Notes: generated by a model from the letters alone, not told the origin. Positions 22,558-34,405 are shown, counted from the stretch's first letter. The stretch is DNA of 64,000 bases from Ophiura sarsii (GCA_035610835.1 CM069459.1:55719316-55783315); one strand, 5' to 3'. Numbers and translations are program-made.

Positions 22558-22585
22558 CTGTATAAAATAAAACATGATAATATTA

Positions 22586-23066
22586 CAGGGCGACCCAATA
22601 AAAAGTTTACCCAAAATGAAAGTGATATTTTTCCACTTCCTGTAATTTGATATCTGTGTTTTTTTAAATTTCATTATAAAGAATGGGTAATGGAGCATCT
22701 ACCCTAAAAAAATTATTTATTTTGGTTGGGTGGTTTTCAAGATATGGTCCATTGAACATTACTTCAGCAAAACAGACTTGTCCACACGGAGCTTCACAAA
22801 CCAGGTTTGGAACCAGCAATAATCAAGTTTTGATATCTCACTTGTGTTCAATCATGCCTTTGCTCCAAGGACAAGTCTGTTTTGTTAAAGTAATGTTCAA
22901 TGGACCATATCTTGAAAACCACCCAACCAAAATAAATATTTTTTTCAGGGTAGATGCTCCATTACCCATTCTTTATAATGAAATTTAAAAAACCACAGAT
23001 ATCAAATTACAGGAAGTGGAAAAATATCACTTTCATTTTGGGTAAACTTTTTATTGGGTCACCCTG
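22586..23066. mobile_element. Mariner-type MITE, TA-flanked, almost fully palindromic
   Basis: Ends cagggcgacccaataaaaag and ctttttattgggtcaccctg, flanked by TA. The arms continue inward: cattataaagaatgggtaat, then ggtggttttcaagatatgg, each with an inverted partner. The 101-codon open frame inside is a by-product. It lies in the E5-E6 intron, 28 bp from the E6 acceptor. Confidence 0.93.
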
Positions 23067-23339
23067 TACATTGAATATCATCTGTAAAAATAAAAATATT
23101 TCATAAATTCATATTAGTACTTAAAAGATACAACACTTTTATAACAATAAATCCTTAGACATGGGTTTTATTTTGTCCAAAAATCACATAACATTTGTTA
23201 TTGAATGACTGATGCAAAGCCCTTTAATCTGATTTCCAATTGGGAAAAACCCCAAATCAACTGGTCGGGTGGGGGAAAAAAAACCCCTTTAATGTTTATA
23301 TGGGGTTTTTTTTCAAGCCACTGAATCCAGTCAAAATAG

Positions 23340-24431
23340 GCTCCATCACCTCTCAAATTTCTTCAAATTTGATCCACCTTACCTGTTGTCTCCAACAACC
23401 CCCATGCACCTCTCCCACACTTTCCCCTCCCGTCTATCCTTCCACCCTTTCCCCTTCATACCCTCCCCATCTAACACCATAGATTGAAGAGAGTGTAGTC
23501 TCATAATTTTCAAGCCTTTTTCTAAGCTGAGGTAAACTATTGGATGCCACATGTGATTTGCTCCATATGTCTGCTCCTTCCTCCCATTTTTCCGCAAACT
23601 TGATCACCTTGCCAATGGCTTCCAACAAGCCCCTACCCCTCCCCTTCCCCACCAGATATAGTGAGGGAACTGTCGTCTTACCATTTTCAAGACTTTTTCT
23701 AAGCTGTGGTAAACTATTGAATGTCAGTGAAGCCACATGAGGCTTGCTCCATCAATCCGATCCTTCCTCCCAATTTTCCTCAAACTTGATCACCTTGCCA
23801 ATGGCTTCCAACAAGCCCCTACCCCTCCCCTTCCCCACCAGATATAGTGAGGGAACTGTCGTCTTACCATTTTCAAGACTCTTTCAAAGCTGTGGCAAAC
23901 TATTGAATGTCAGGGATGCCACGTAAGGCTTGCTCCATCTATCTGCTCCTTCCTCCCAATCTTCCTAAAACTTGATCCACCTTGCCAATGGCTTCCAACA
24001 CCTAACCCCCTCTTCCCCCTACCCCACTAGATATAGTGAGGGAACTGTCGTCTTACCATTTTCAAGACTTTTTCTAAGCTGTGGTAAACTATTGAATGTC
24101 AGTGAAGCCACATGAGGCTTGCTCCATCAATCCGATCCTTCCTCCCAATTTTCCTCAAACTTGATCACCTTGCCAATGGCTTCCAACAAGCCCCTACCCC
24201 TCCCCTTCCCCACCAGATATAGTGAGGGAACTGTCGTCTTACCATTTTCAAGACTCTTTCAAAGCTGTGGCAAACTATTGAATGTCAGGGATGCCACGTA
24301 AGGCTTGCTCCATCTATCTGCTCCTTCCTCCCAATCTTCCTAAAACTTGATCCACCTTGCCAATGGCTTCCAACACCTAACCCCCTCTTCCCCCTACCCC
24401 ACTAGATATAGTGAGGGAACTGTCGTCTTAC
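23340..24431 (-). repeat. Tandem array of partial exon-E5 copies, unit 186-189 bp, 375-bp dimer
   Basis: Donor-end positions of successive copies are 24243, 24057, 23868, 23682 and about 23506, with a weaker one near 23340-23440. Copies alternate between two types 375 bp apart, so the current repeat is a dimer. Each carries the last ~130 bp of E5 plus donor and following intron, without the E5 acceptor. Type 1 (24243, 23868) has TAG and TGA in the E5 frame. Type 2 (24057, 23682) has a 1-bp deletion and a TGA. The 23506 copy is open (KFAEKWEEGADIW...) but has lost the GT. The first four copies keep the gtaaga donor, so the intron holds a row of decoy 5' splice sites. Confidence 0.92.
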
Positions 24432-24639
24432 CATTTTCAAGACTTTTTCTAAGCTGTGGTAAACTATTGAATGTCAGTGAAGCCACGTGAGGCTTGCTCC
24501 ATCTATCGGCTCCTTCCTCCCAATTTTCCTCAAACTTGATCCACCTTGCCATGGGTTTCCAGTGAGCGTCTTTACTTAAGACTTCCCTTTGTTGTCCTCC
24601 CATCTCATTTCTGTCCAATTCATCCAACTGCACAAAGAG
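24432..24639 (-). CDS. SLC4 exon E5, start of the conserved cytoplasmic domain, 208 bp
   Basis: Acceptor ttaataacag, donor gtaaga, phase 0 in and phase 1 out. It reads LFVQLDELD at the start, then RWIKFEENWEEGADRW, SKPHVASLTFNSLPQLRK and SLEN. This is a clear match to vertebrate AE FVELNELLLDKN...[25 protein letters not shown]. It opens the Band 3 cytoplasmic domain (Band_3_cyto family), which in AE1 docks cytoskeletal and metabolic partners. The last codon joins E6 to give NG-VILLDIEQ. An open-frame continuation past the donor (KTTVPSLYLVG) is intronic. Tandem copies of the 3' two-thirds of this exon follow directly in the intron. Confidence 0.97.
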
Positions 24640-24695
24640 CTGTTATTAAGGGCACCAGAAACAGTTAAGGGCATCAGAAACAATTAAACTGAGTT

Positions 24696-25030
24696 TAAGG
24701 CCAAAAAAAAAGGTTTGGTTGCCCTTCGCGACCGACCCAATAATCGCGAAATTCGCCGGTTGTTTTTTTAAAAATATTTTTCTCAACACATAAAATTCGA
24801 AAATTGCTGTTAATATATAAATTAATTCTTCTTCCACAGTTACAATATAAACACCACATATAACATGTCAGAGGCGATAAACAGCATTGAAATTTGTATT
24901 TAAAAAAAAATCATATTAAAAAACGCCATCACGCCCTTGAAAACAAAAGCCCTAAAAAAAGGATCGACCTACCGACCCTCCAAAATGTTGCCCTATGAGG
25001 GCAACCAAACATCTTTTTTTGTTGGCCTAA
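24696..25030. mobile_element. Foldback MITE (ttaaggccaa ends)
   Basis: The ends taaggccaaaaaaaa and ttttgttggcctaa, with ggtttggttgccct against agggcaaccaaac, are inverted. 'cgaccgaccc' occurs inside. A related element is at 33994-34405. It starts about 55 bp upstream of the E5 acceptor. Confidence 0.82.
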
Positions 25031-25825
25031 TTAAGGAGACCAAAACCCCCTACTCTACAGGCCTGTCTGACCCTTGTTTTTTTCTTCTTATTTTTATATT
25101 ATAAATGTTTTGAATTTTGTTTTTGTTGAAAATTTGTGATTTTTTTTGAAAGTGTTATGAAACATTTTGGATTAATTTTTTTAATTTTATTTTTTTGGAA
25201 ATATTAAACATTTTGGATGAAAATTCACCAACAAAATGTTTGAGAAAAAACAACAAAAACGTTCGACCGACCCAACCCTTTTAGCTGTCTGTTACCTTAT
25301 TACTTTGTGGTCAAGAAATATAAACCTTGGGGCGACAACCCCCCTGTTTTACCTGCGATCAGACGTGTCAAGTAGGGTTGATCGGTCGAGCTGTTTTTAA
25401 AAAAAATGTATTACCTAAAATGTCACCAAAATCTTCAAAAAATCTGGATTTTAAAAAAAATAAAATGTGAAAGATTTTCGGCCAAAAAACAGCTGATTTT
25501 ACATGATTTTAGAAAAAAATTATCTAAAAAAACCAAAACAATCTCGTTTGAGGGCTGTATTCTCGTATGTTAAACAAGCGTCTAACTTTGAATTTAAACA
25601 TATATTAAACTCAATTTTAAACATGGGTGCGTTTAACACACATTTGCACCAAGTCATGATTTTCATTGGTTCATGGGTGCATTTCTAGTCTATCAATATA
25701 ATAGGCGTTCTAATTTATACATTTGAATTGAACCAAAATAACAAACATATAAAAGGGGAAATGTATTCATTTTGACTCATGGTATCTCCAAATATCTCAT
25801 TTCCTTCTTGAAGTGGGTGAAGTAA
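25031..25825. other. Intron stretch, no gene
   Basis: AT-rich with remnants resembling the ggcc/cgaccgaccc elements (25260-25275). No coding sequence was recognised before the retrotransposon fragment. Confidence 0.4.
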
Positions 25826-26677
25826 TCCATCATCTACGATCTCCCCAGAGGGGTCCTGTCATTTGCTGTCCGCTCTGCCATTGATTTCCTTCCCACCCTT
25901 TCTAACTTGAGTCGTTGGGGCAAGCGGACTAACACCCGCTGCCCACTTTGCAAAAATCATGAAAGCCTTTTCCACGTCCTTAACAACTGTTCAGTGGCTC
26001 TGACACAAGGTCGCTACACGTGGAGGCATGACTCTATTCTTAGGCACATCGTTCATCTCCTTCAGGATTCTTTGAAGAACCCTGACGTGAAGATTTATGC
26101 GGACATCAAGGACATGACCACCTCTGGAGGTACAGTACCACCTAATATCCTCCCTACTTCACAACGTCCTGACATATTTCTGTATAACGCTTCTGCTAAA
26201 ACAGCCATGATCGCCGAGCTAACAGTGCCCTTTGAACAAAACACTGACAAAGCCCATAGTCGTAAACAGAACAAATATGCCAGTCTCATGCTTGAGTTGA
26301 ATAGAGGGGATTTAAAAACGTCTCTGGTCTGTTTTGAAGTAGGGTCCCGTGGGGTGGTTACCAAGGACAACAATTCTCGTGTAAAGTCAATGTTTAAATT
26401 CACTAAAGCAAGCTTCAACAAAAAAGCTATCAGAGACATTTCAAAGTTGGCTCTTTTAGGATCATATGGCATATGGAACAGCAGACAAGAATATTGCCCA
26501 CTCTTAATCATGCTTTGCTTTCTGCTGCTCTTCAAGTCACCTGATTGTTTTATTCCCTGTAATTTTTTGATGTATTTTAATGTAGTTTTAATGTATTTTG
26601 TCTACCCTGCTTTGGCCCATGTTGATGGTCTCCATTGTCATGCTGGTCATGTCCTGGGTTTTATGTATGCTTTTTAA
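25826..26677 (+). pseudogene. 3' fragment of an R2-like non-LTR retrotransposon (REL endonuclease end)
   Basis: Open from 25826 (SIIYDLPRGVLSFAVRSA) through to the stop at 26677. It contains a zinc motif C-x2-C-x7-H-x4-C (CPLCKNHESLFHVLNNC), YTWRHDSIL, and a restriction-like endonuclease core: RPDIF followed 14 residues later by Glu in IAELTVPFE. Together these are typical of the C-terminal end of R2-type elements with a PD-(D/E)xK nuclease. Recognisable similarity ends around LLGSYGIWNSRQ (26480); the rest is probably 3' UTR. The reverse transcriptase is absent, so this is a 5'-truncated dead copy. The 3' end is near aataaagtaataagagag (26690-26708). Confidence 0.88.
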
Positions 26678-26714
26678 CCATGTTTGTTAATAAAGTAATA
26701 AGAGAGAGAAACTA

Positions 26715-29321
26715 CAGGGTGGGTCAGAAAGAATGGGCACTTTTTTCTCACAAAGGCGACAACAATTTTAGGTATACATATGGCCATGTGTTTTGAACTC
26801 ACCACCCAAAAAGGGTGGTGGCGTTGGATTTTTGGTGACGAATCATCCATCTCTCTCTATTAACTCAACAACTAAATGTGGTAGAGCTATGGTTGAGGTG
26901 TCATGTGAAAGCCTATTTATCTAGCTACATTGTGTTAATAAATCAGGTATTTCTATAAATGTTTGGCTGAGATATGATTGATTATGTTGTGAAAGTCAGG
27001 GGTGGTGGCGGTGGCGCTGTGTGCAATCTCTATGGGGAATATAGAAAATGTTCCCAATTCTACGTTCAATTTACTATAACTCCTCATTCCTGTATGGTAC
27101 AAACATGATTTTGCTCTCATTTTATAGATTATTTTATATTCTATAAGATTCTGTTTCAACAAATGTGACAACTATTGTGCAACAATTGTAATCATGAATC
27201 GATTGCGTTGTCCTTGGCTTTCCCCTATTCGCTACACAGTGAACTTGCCCTAATTCATCGGTTTTACATACATGACTATAACAACAACAAAATGTAACCG
27301 ATGATAGCAAAATTATACATTTTTGGAAAGCTCTTAAATAGGGGAATTCAAAAATGCCGTTTAAATCAAGATAGGGTGCATACCAAAAAAAATATACTTT
27401 TAAACTCTAATAATTATGAAATTTAAACGTTTGTACTCATTTACTTCTCGATATAGTATATTTCAACACGTTTACCATTAACAACTATTATGTTCTGATG
27501 GGTAATTGCATGAGGAACTTAAATATGCACAGTAAAATTATGATTGGGATAGGTATCAAATTATTATTGAGCTTAAATCAAAATATGAAGAAAAAAAATC
27601 GATATTTTTGAACATTCTTAATCACAACATGTTACCATTAGGTTTTATCTAAATTCCAATAGCATATTTGGATTCCTTGTGAGATTACCGTTCAGAAAAT
27701 ACATACTTTATATGGGGTAGAACAAATAGTTATTGCGATATGCTAATTCGAATCTCAGATGGTGTAAAATGTAAAAATCTGGACATGCAACGGTAAGGGT
27801 GGCGAGTTAAAAACACACGGCCATATTCAAAACCAACATGTTAACCCTTTGAACACTGACACCCCTGAGTAAACGGTAGCCCCACCCTGACACCCCTGCT
27901 GAATTATCCCTCAATAGGGATTATTGTCACTGTCTGTACCGTTTCCATTTACTATTACCAACGTTACTAGCACTTTTTTAGCAGCACTATGCATGATTAC
28001 CGTGTCTTGTTCATCCTTATTACTATAGTCAGAATCTTATATGTGACCAGTCGCGTCAAAAAGGACATGTTGTCGGCAAACACAGTTTTGAGATAGAGGC
28101 CAATATATTTGGTGAAATATAAAGAAAATAATAGAAACAAATAATGCTTTTAAAATCATGTCTTGTGATTGCAAAGTCTGATTACCTTCAACATGGTGTC
28201 ATTTTAAAGCTTAAAATGTGCTCTTTCAAGTCATACCAATAACTCCGAATTGACTCGGGCCTCCAACATGTTCATTTTGATGTGACGGGTCACATATATC
28301 CTCCGTATCAGAGTCCATGACCCTTGCTAAAACATCTGCTGCCGACAACATCATTGAAAAATCTGAAAATCCGACCAATATTGATGAAATAACTCCAAAG
28401 TTATCAGCACAGATTGTTTTTAACGCAATGTCACGATGTCAAAACAAAGCTATGTGCAGCCCGTAGCCTGCAGACCACTTTCCGGGTCAAAAGGGCGATG
28501 GGGAATCCCCCAAAGTTCGTAAACAATGAGCACATGTCTATAGCACCTCCAGCGGTCGCCCATGTTTGTGATCAAACTCAAAAAAGCACCTAAAGTGGCC
28601 GCCCGTGTTCAAAGGGTTAAACTAATTTTAGTAAAACCCCACATTTTAAAGCCAATGCATGGGGTGGTTGAGTTATCAAGCTATTCCTCTATGTTTTCTA
28701 ATGAGGTTCACTTTCTGAATCGGCCGAGATGCCTCTTTTCCATTTTCTTTTATGAAGTCATGCTTTTTATTACTCATAATTCCATAGCTCTATCTGTTTC
28801 CAGTCATTTTAAGATTTTGTATCCAACATTGTCTTTTCAGGTTTTTCACTAGTTTCATTGATTAGCATCTCTGAATCAGTTAGCCAACAATACTACACAA
28901 CAGCCCTTTTATGGCAAAAGGATGTATCTTAGATGTACTTTCCTAATGATATACTTCCTTTTAACATGGATTATGTTCACTTGGTTCAATAATCCTCACT
29001 TAGGAAAAGGTTGCAACCACTACATGATTTATGGAGAAAAAAGCTAACTTTGATCATGTTAAAAGGAAGTATACTGTTAGAAAACTACATATAAGATACA
29101 TTCTTTTGCCATAAAAGGTTTGTACATGTTATTGCCATCTGGTGGATTGGCTTTAAAAGACCGGGTTTATCTAAAATTGTCGTAACATTATGACGCATTC
29201 TTGGAATTCAAAAATTCTTTTTCCGAAAGCCATATATTATGTGAAATCTTTAGCCCTTGGTTTTAAAAATCCATGCCTGAAATTTTCGCAAAAAAGTGCC
29301 CATTCTTTCTAACTCGCCCTG
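26715..29321. mobile_element. 2.6-kb TA-flanked TIR element, non-autonomous, composite
   Basis: Ends cagggtgggtcagaaagaat and attctttctaactcgccctg are inverted over about 33 bp (to gggcacttttt), flanked by TA. No transposase was found. It contains an inner TIR element (about 26776-27828; atggccatgtgttttgaactc-type ends) that recurs at 48850-49920, and a foldback MITE at 28912-29118. Positions 27840-28620 show no gene. Confidence 0.88.
28912..29118. mobile_element. Second copy of the 15152-15419 MITE family, nested
   Basis: Begins cagcccttttatggcaaaag and has the inverted match ttcttttgccataaaagg at its right end, in the same inner order as 15152-15419. Confidence 0.85.
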
Positions 29322-30435
29322 TATGGGTTTTACATCTTCACTTTATCTAAAGATTGAAAGTTCCAAAAATACAATACATAATTAATAATGAAAAAGTTCC
29401 ATCACTTGATGGACCAGAAATTAATAGGTAACAAAGGAAACCCTGTTCTTTGCCCGACCGATCCATTTAAAAAAAATTAAAAATCGAGCATTTAAAAAAG
29501 TTTATAAAAAAAATTGTGATTATTTATTTTAATCGTGAATTCTTTTGAAACTTTTTGGATTTAAAAAAAAGAAAAGAAAATTGGAAACAAATTTAAATAA
29601 AATTCCATTGAAATGGAATGGGGGCGATCCAAAAGAAAGAAGCATGTTTTGTAACCATTTTCTGAAGCATCTGTTGCAAACCAAAATACCAGGAAATGGT
29701 GTACCGTATGTATTTTCCTTAATTCAAACCAAAATACAAATCAAAACACCCCAGTCCAAAATAGTACAGGGGGGAGGGGGGGGGGGGGGGGGGGGGGGGG
29801 TACCGTCTGAAGAACAAGCTAGGTATATTACATTGTACTTGGTCTGAATCGTTTGGTTCAGGAATTGCTATACTAATTACTAATTAAAATGGCATTCCGC
29901 GATCATGGTTATCCATATTGACATTTCATTAAATCAACCCAGGAATTATTATTATATATTATATAACCCGAAACTCAAACATCCACAACTAACCACTTAT
30001 TAGACAACCCCCCCAACAATTGGGAGATTTCTCCTTTAATAGTCAAACCAGGGAGGTGTAGTTGACACCTCCCTGGTCAAACCATCTGTGATCAAATAAG
30101 ATAAGCTATTATGTCTCTCTGTGGGGAGTCTAATAAACATCTCTCTAAATGAATCATCAACTTCTATGCATCAACTAAACAAATATAGCTTTGACTCCAG
30201 CACAGACTGCGGTTACTGTTAAAATAAACTGCATAGGTGCATGTAATTTACAAAGACTACAAACATGGCAGCCCCCACTTATGTCTAGAAAGACCTAAAT
30301 GTGTAAGTTTTTGCAATCCCATGCTATAGGGTGGCTTCGCCCTTCTCCCCCCAAAAAGAAAAGAAAAACAGCCCAACCCACCCAACCTGTGGAGGTCCAT
30401 CATTCCCCCGTATTGTTTTTTGTTGTTGTTGCCTT
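29322..30435. other. Intron stretch, no gene
   Basis: A long G tract at 29768-29801 and a small hairpin at 30050-30083 (accagggaggtgt against acacctccctggt), whose sequence recurs in the hairpin at 36042. No coding sequence was recognised. Confidence 0.5.
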
Positions 30436-30812
30436 AAAGGCATATTATGTGATCTTTTCCATGGAGCGCCCTTTATTCATGGGTTTTTTTAGAAAGTAGA
30501 TTTTCTTGCAGATTTACATTTCGGATCATAAATCATAAATATATTCCAAGTTACAGAGCAATACGATTCCTAATTACCTCAAAATCATGGTTTTAGAGTG
30601 AATTTAGAGTAAAAATAAGTTGTCGGCGCAGACTTCAACAGTTTATTTTTACTCTAAAACCATGATTTTGAAGTAATTAAGAATCGTATCGCCCTGTAAC
30701 TTGGAATGTATGCACGATTTATGATCAGAAATGTAAATCTGCAAGAAAACCTGCTTTCAATTTTTTTCGAGGATTGAGGGCGTTCCCTGGAAAAGATCAC
30801 ATAATATACTTT
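30436..30812. mobile_element. Foldback MITE beside the E4 donor
   Basis: Long arms: aaaggcatattatgtgatct against agatcacataatatacttt, and tttttactctaaaaccatga against its inverted partner near 30590. It would put a ~150-bp RNA stem starting 30 nt after the E4 5' splice site. Confidence 0.9.
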
Positions 30813-30842
30813 CAACTGCAAAGGGCCTTATTGTTTGCTTAC

Positions 30843-31367
30843 CGGTTTTGGTTCCAATTGGCCCTTCTTCTGCCACCCATCTCCCTGCCATCCTACACCA
30901 TCTTTCATCACGTTATCCACATCAGAGCTACTCAGATTGCCATCCCATTTAACTCTCTTCATCATAGGGTCACTCTGGCTGAAACCACGACGACGGGTTG
31001 AAACTTTTCTTGAACGAAAATCATCATCATCACCATCACCGTCTTCTTTTCTACCGTCATTGGCAAACGTTACCTGTACAGGTCTGTCATCATCTAGGGC
31101 GGGATCATCGAGTTGGATTATGACGGAATCTTCCGGTATCGTATCTTTTGAGATGGAGCTATTGTCCTCGCTTTCATCGTTTGACAGGACAGAGGATGCA
31201 GATGATCCATCCGTGATGTTGCATGTATCATCCTCAACTGTTGCATCTTTCGTGTTGTCTGTTTCTTGAGTCATGGTTGCCTTCTTGATAACTTGAGCAA
31301 AGGATTTCTTAAGAAGTGACACTGGCGCATGAGGCGTGGTAATGGGTGGGTCAGGATCTAGAGACAC
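30843..31367 (-). CDS. SLC4 exon E4, acidic N-terminal cytoplasmic region, 525 bp
   Basis: Acceptor tttccacag, donor gtaagc, phase 0 at both ends, 175 codons. It starts VSLDPDPPITTPHAPVSLL, passes through Ser/Asp/Glu-rich sequence (including an acidic run near KEDGDGDDDD) and ends QLEPKP just before the conserved domain begins in E5, as in AE2 (PHKPHEVF). It is low-complexity and probably disordered. RSRKVSTRRRGFS has basic residues around Ser/Thr, a plausible kinase target by pattern only. A 377-bp foldback element lies 30 bp beyond the donor. The exon is supported by phase fit to E3 and E5 and by length, less by conservation. Confidence 0.9.
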
Positions 31368-31527
31368 CTGTGGAAATATTAACAAAGGGGAGTATAGTTT
31401 GATCAGTTCCAAATTGACGAAGCCCTCTATACAACAGCGAATTAATACAGAATGATGAGAGCGCGCACGAAAACAACAAATGCACTGTGTATCATAACCT
31501 TTCCCAACTTTCAAAGCCTATCTCAAG

Positions 31528-32047
31528 CAGGGGCGTAACAGAGGTTGGTTGTCAGGGGGGGGCACAGCCAAACAAATTCCTGGTTAGAATAATTCCGTCC
31601 CGGAATTTTTCGTAAAAGGTTGCCCCAAATTTTTTCCCAGTCAGTCACCTCGTGAATTTCACGTAAGTTGGGGGGGGGTGGTAAGGTAAAAAAAATGCGC
31701 ACGGTAAAAAAAATTCGCACTGTAAATTTGTTTCGCACGGTCACAAAATTTCGCAGCACAAAAAGCACAACAGTCAACTGTTGTGCATTTTGTACTGCAA
31801 AATTTTCTTTCTTTCTTTCTTTCCCTTTCTTCTTTTCTTTCTTTCCCCTTTTTTTCTCCTTTTCCTTTTTCTTTTTCCTCCCTTTTTCCTTTCTCTCTCT
31901 CTTTCCTTTCCCTTTCCCCCTTCTTTTCCTCTTTTCCATTCCCCCTATTTTTCCTGGTGGGTAGGTTTGAAATTCCTGCTGAGCACCTTCAGGGGGGGGG
32001 GGGGGCACTGTGCCCCCCCCCCCTGCCCCCCGGCTGTTACGCCACTG
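31528..32047. mobile_element. hAT-type MITE with exact 8-bp target duplication
   Basis: Ends caggggcgtaacag and ctgttacgccactg, flanked by atctcaag on both sides (31520-31527, 32048-32055). It is inserted in a piggyBac-type MITE whose remains continue at 32048-32205. It contains a long T/C-rich stretch (31800-31950) and G/C tracts that create spurious open frames. Confidence 0.92.
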
Positions 32048-32210
32048 ATCTCAAGAATTACTGAACCAATTCTAGGAATGTTTGTAAACATTTCTCAAGG
32101 TGATTCCAAATATGGTAGTGAAATTTAATTATTTTGACATTTTTAAATTATTTTATGGAATGTTGTCTGCAGAGGCATGCCGCATGGAAAATGTTAAACA
32201 AAACACTTTT

Positions 32211-32825
32211 AAGTGGACAGTTGTGACGGCGTAAGGGTCCATATTAAGGGACAGTAGTGACGGCATAAGGGTCCATATTAAGGGACAGTAGTGACGGCAT
32301 AAGGGTCCATATTAAGGGACAGTAGTGACGGCATAAGGGTCCATATTAAGGGACAGTAGTGACAGCATAAGGGTCCATATTAAGGGGTAGTTAAGATCGC
32401 ATAAGGGTCCATATTAAGGGACAGCAGTGATGACATAAGGGTCCATATTAAGGGACAGCAGTGACGGCATAAGGGTCCATATTAAGGGACAGCAGTGACG
32501 GCATAAGGGTCCATATTAAGGAACAGCAGTGATGGCATAAGGGTCCATGTTAAGGGACAGTAGTGACGGCTGATAAGGGTCCATATTAAGGGACAGTAGT
32601 GATGGCATAAGGATCCATATTAAGAGACAGTAATGACGGCATAAGGGTTCATATTAAGGGACAGTAGTGATGACATAAGGGTCCATATTAAGGAACAGCA
32701 GTGATGGCATAAGGGTCCATATTAAGGGGCAGTAGTGACGGCATAAGGATCCATATTAAGAGAGAGTAGTGACGGCATAAGGATCCATATTAAGAGACAG
32801 CAGTGACGGCATAAGGGTCCATGTG
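32211..32825. repeat. 34-bp satellite, about 18 units
   Basis: Unit 'gggacagtagtgacggcataagggtccatattaa' with point variants (agcagtgatg, aaggatcc). It follows the right end of the piggyBac-type MITE directly and ends at 32825. The period is not a multiple of 3, so no long frames arise. Confidence 0.95.
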
Positions 32826-33510
32826 CATGTTTATTAGCAAAATATGCAGTTACGTCACTGTCTCACGATGGATAAATAGACTATACACATATACATATCC
32901 AGCCAAATATTAACCGATTTCAGTCAGTGGCTGACACCTATAGTTGTGATTATGACGTTATGAGGTATCTAAAAATCCAAAAGTGTATGGTTTGAAAGAC
33001 GAAAGGTTCATACTTTGCATTGATGACACTATCCCTCAATGGAATTTCTCATGCACCCGATACCAAGATCACTTTCATTACATATTGATCTACCCTTGTA
33101 CTGTTCATACTTTTAGGGTGCTTGTTCACATAATGCAATGTGCGATAATTTGCGAAAATTGGATCCTTAGAAATGGGCACCATTTTCCCCAATATCACCC
33201 TGAGAAATGGGTAGGGTTTTTCAATCTCCAGCAGCACACCCTGACCAAACCAAATCCAAGTACCCCCCCCCCCCCCTCCCCAGGGTCTGATACCCCCTTG
33301 TTATGACAACTAAGCATCCAATGTATGTGTAATCTCTTTATGATGCATAGGAATCGTGACCTTATGAGCTTTAACTAATCATAATTATTCTGTAATTCCT
33401 ATTTCCCAAAAATGTCATTGTGTCACTTGAAATCTGTCTATTATGCGTCATTGTCATGCAATGTGTGATCTCTTTTGTAATATATAGGACACATTTGAGT
33501 GGCCTATGAA
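32826..33510. other. Intron stretch, no gene
   Basis: Short inverted pieces around 33040-33250 (ttagggtgcttgttc region) and a C tract at 33262-33276. No coding sequence was recognised. Confidence 0.4.
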
Positions 33511-33970
33511 ATTTAACACTTTCCATGCAGCTAGGACGGTAGTTTTACCATTTTATTAGTATACAAAATTAATTAAATTAATTGATTGATTATGAAGCTG
33601 ATAATTAATCAAACCGTTTGACCACTATGTTAACAAGATTAAAAACAAGCAAAACTTGTGCACCGGTGTGTTTTATTTGACATTTTATAGCATTTAGAGA
33701 TAATGCTCACATCTCTACGATGTCCTTTAACACTTTCCATGCGGCTATTGGTTTCACCATATTTAAAACAGATTTTTCAGAATTCGTTCTCAACATTCAA
33801 GGTCTATCTCAAGGATTACTGAACTAATATTGGGCATGTTTGTACTTATTTTAAAGCATTTCTCATGGTGATTCCAAATACGGCAATGAAATTGGATAAT
33901 GTTGACATATTTGTGTGAAATGTTGGTACTGTCGTCTGCACTGCAGACACCTGCCGTACATCTTGGAACA
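33511..33970. mobile_element. Two piggyBac-type MITE remnants (cactttccatgc ends)
   Basis: aacactttccatgcagct at 33514 and aacactttccatgcggct at 33730. The second continues through ctatctcaaggattactgaa to a decayed right end near cagacacctgccgtac (33945-33965). Same family as 41910-42138. Confidence 0.75.
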
Positions 33971-33993
33971 TAACTCTTACAGCCATGATAAAC

Positions 33994-34405
33994 TATAAGG
34001 CCAAGGAAAAAAAAGTTGTGTTGCCCTCAGCTTCCGACCCTAAAATCGCAAAAAAATAGGGTTGGCTTAATTTCTTCATTTTTTTTTCTTCTTCATTTAT
34101 TTTCTTCATTTTTCCCCCCCATTTTTTTAAAGATTAAAGTTGTCCTTAAAGTGTCTAAATGATTTTTTTTGTGCTTGAAATGAATAAGTTAGCTTAACTA
34201 AATGTTTTTAGACTATTAATATTATCGCATTAGAAACATTAGTTTAATTGACATATGGCCTAGCTATACCAATCATGTCTTGACATAAACCATATATTTT
34301 TCAGCCAAAATTAAAATTAAAAAAAAAAGGATTTCCGACCGACCGACCCAATTAAAAAAATTTAGCACTTGAGGGCAACACAACAACATTTTTCTGAGCC
34401 TTATA
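33994..34405. mobile_element. Foldback MITE (taaggccaag ends)
   Basis: gttgtgttgccctca against tgagggcaacacaac, with cttccgaccc inside and 'ggcc' ends, as in 24696-25030. Confidence 0.8.

Noticed and set aside
22683..22988. 101-codon frame with start and stop
   Set aside because: Lies across the arms of a palindromic MITE and has no recognisable domain.
30835..31269. 144-codon plus-strand frame
   Set aside because: Antisense shadow of SLC4 exon E4.
31668..32128. Frames rich in Phe/Ser/Leu or Lys/Glu around a T/C-rich tract
   Set aside because: Low-complexity translation inside a hAT-type MITE.
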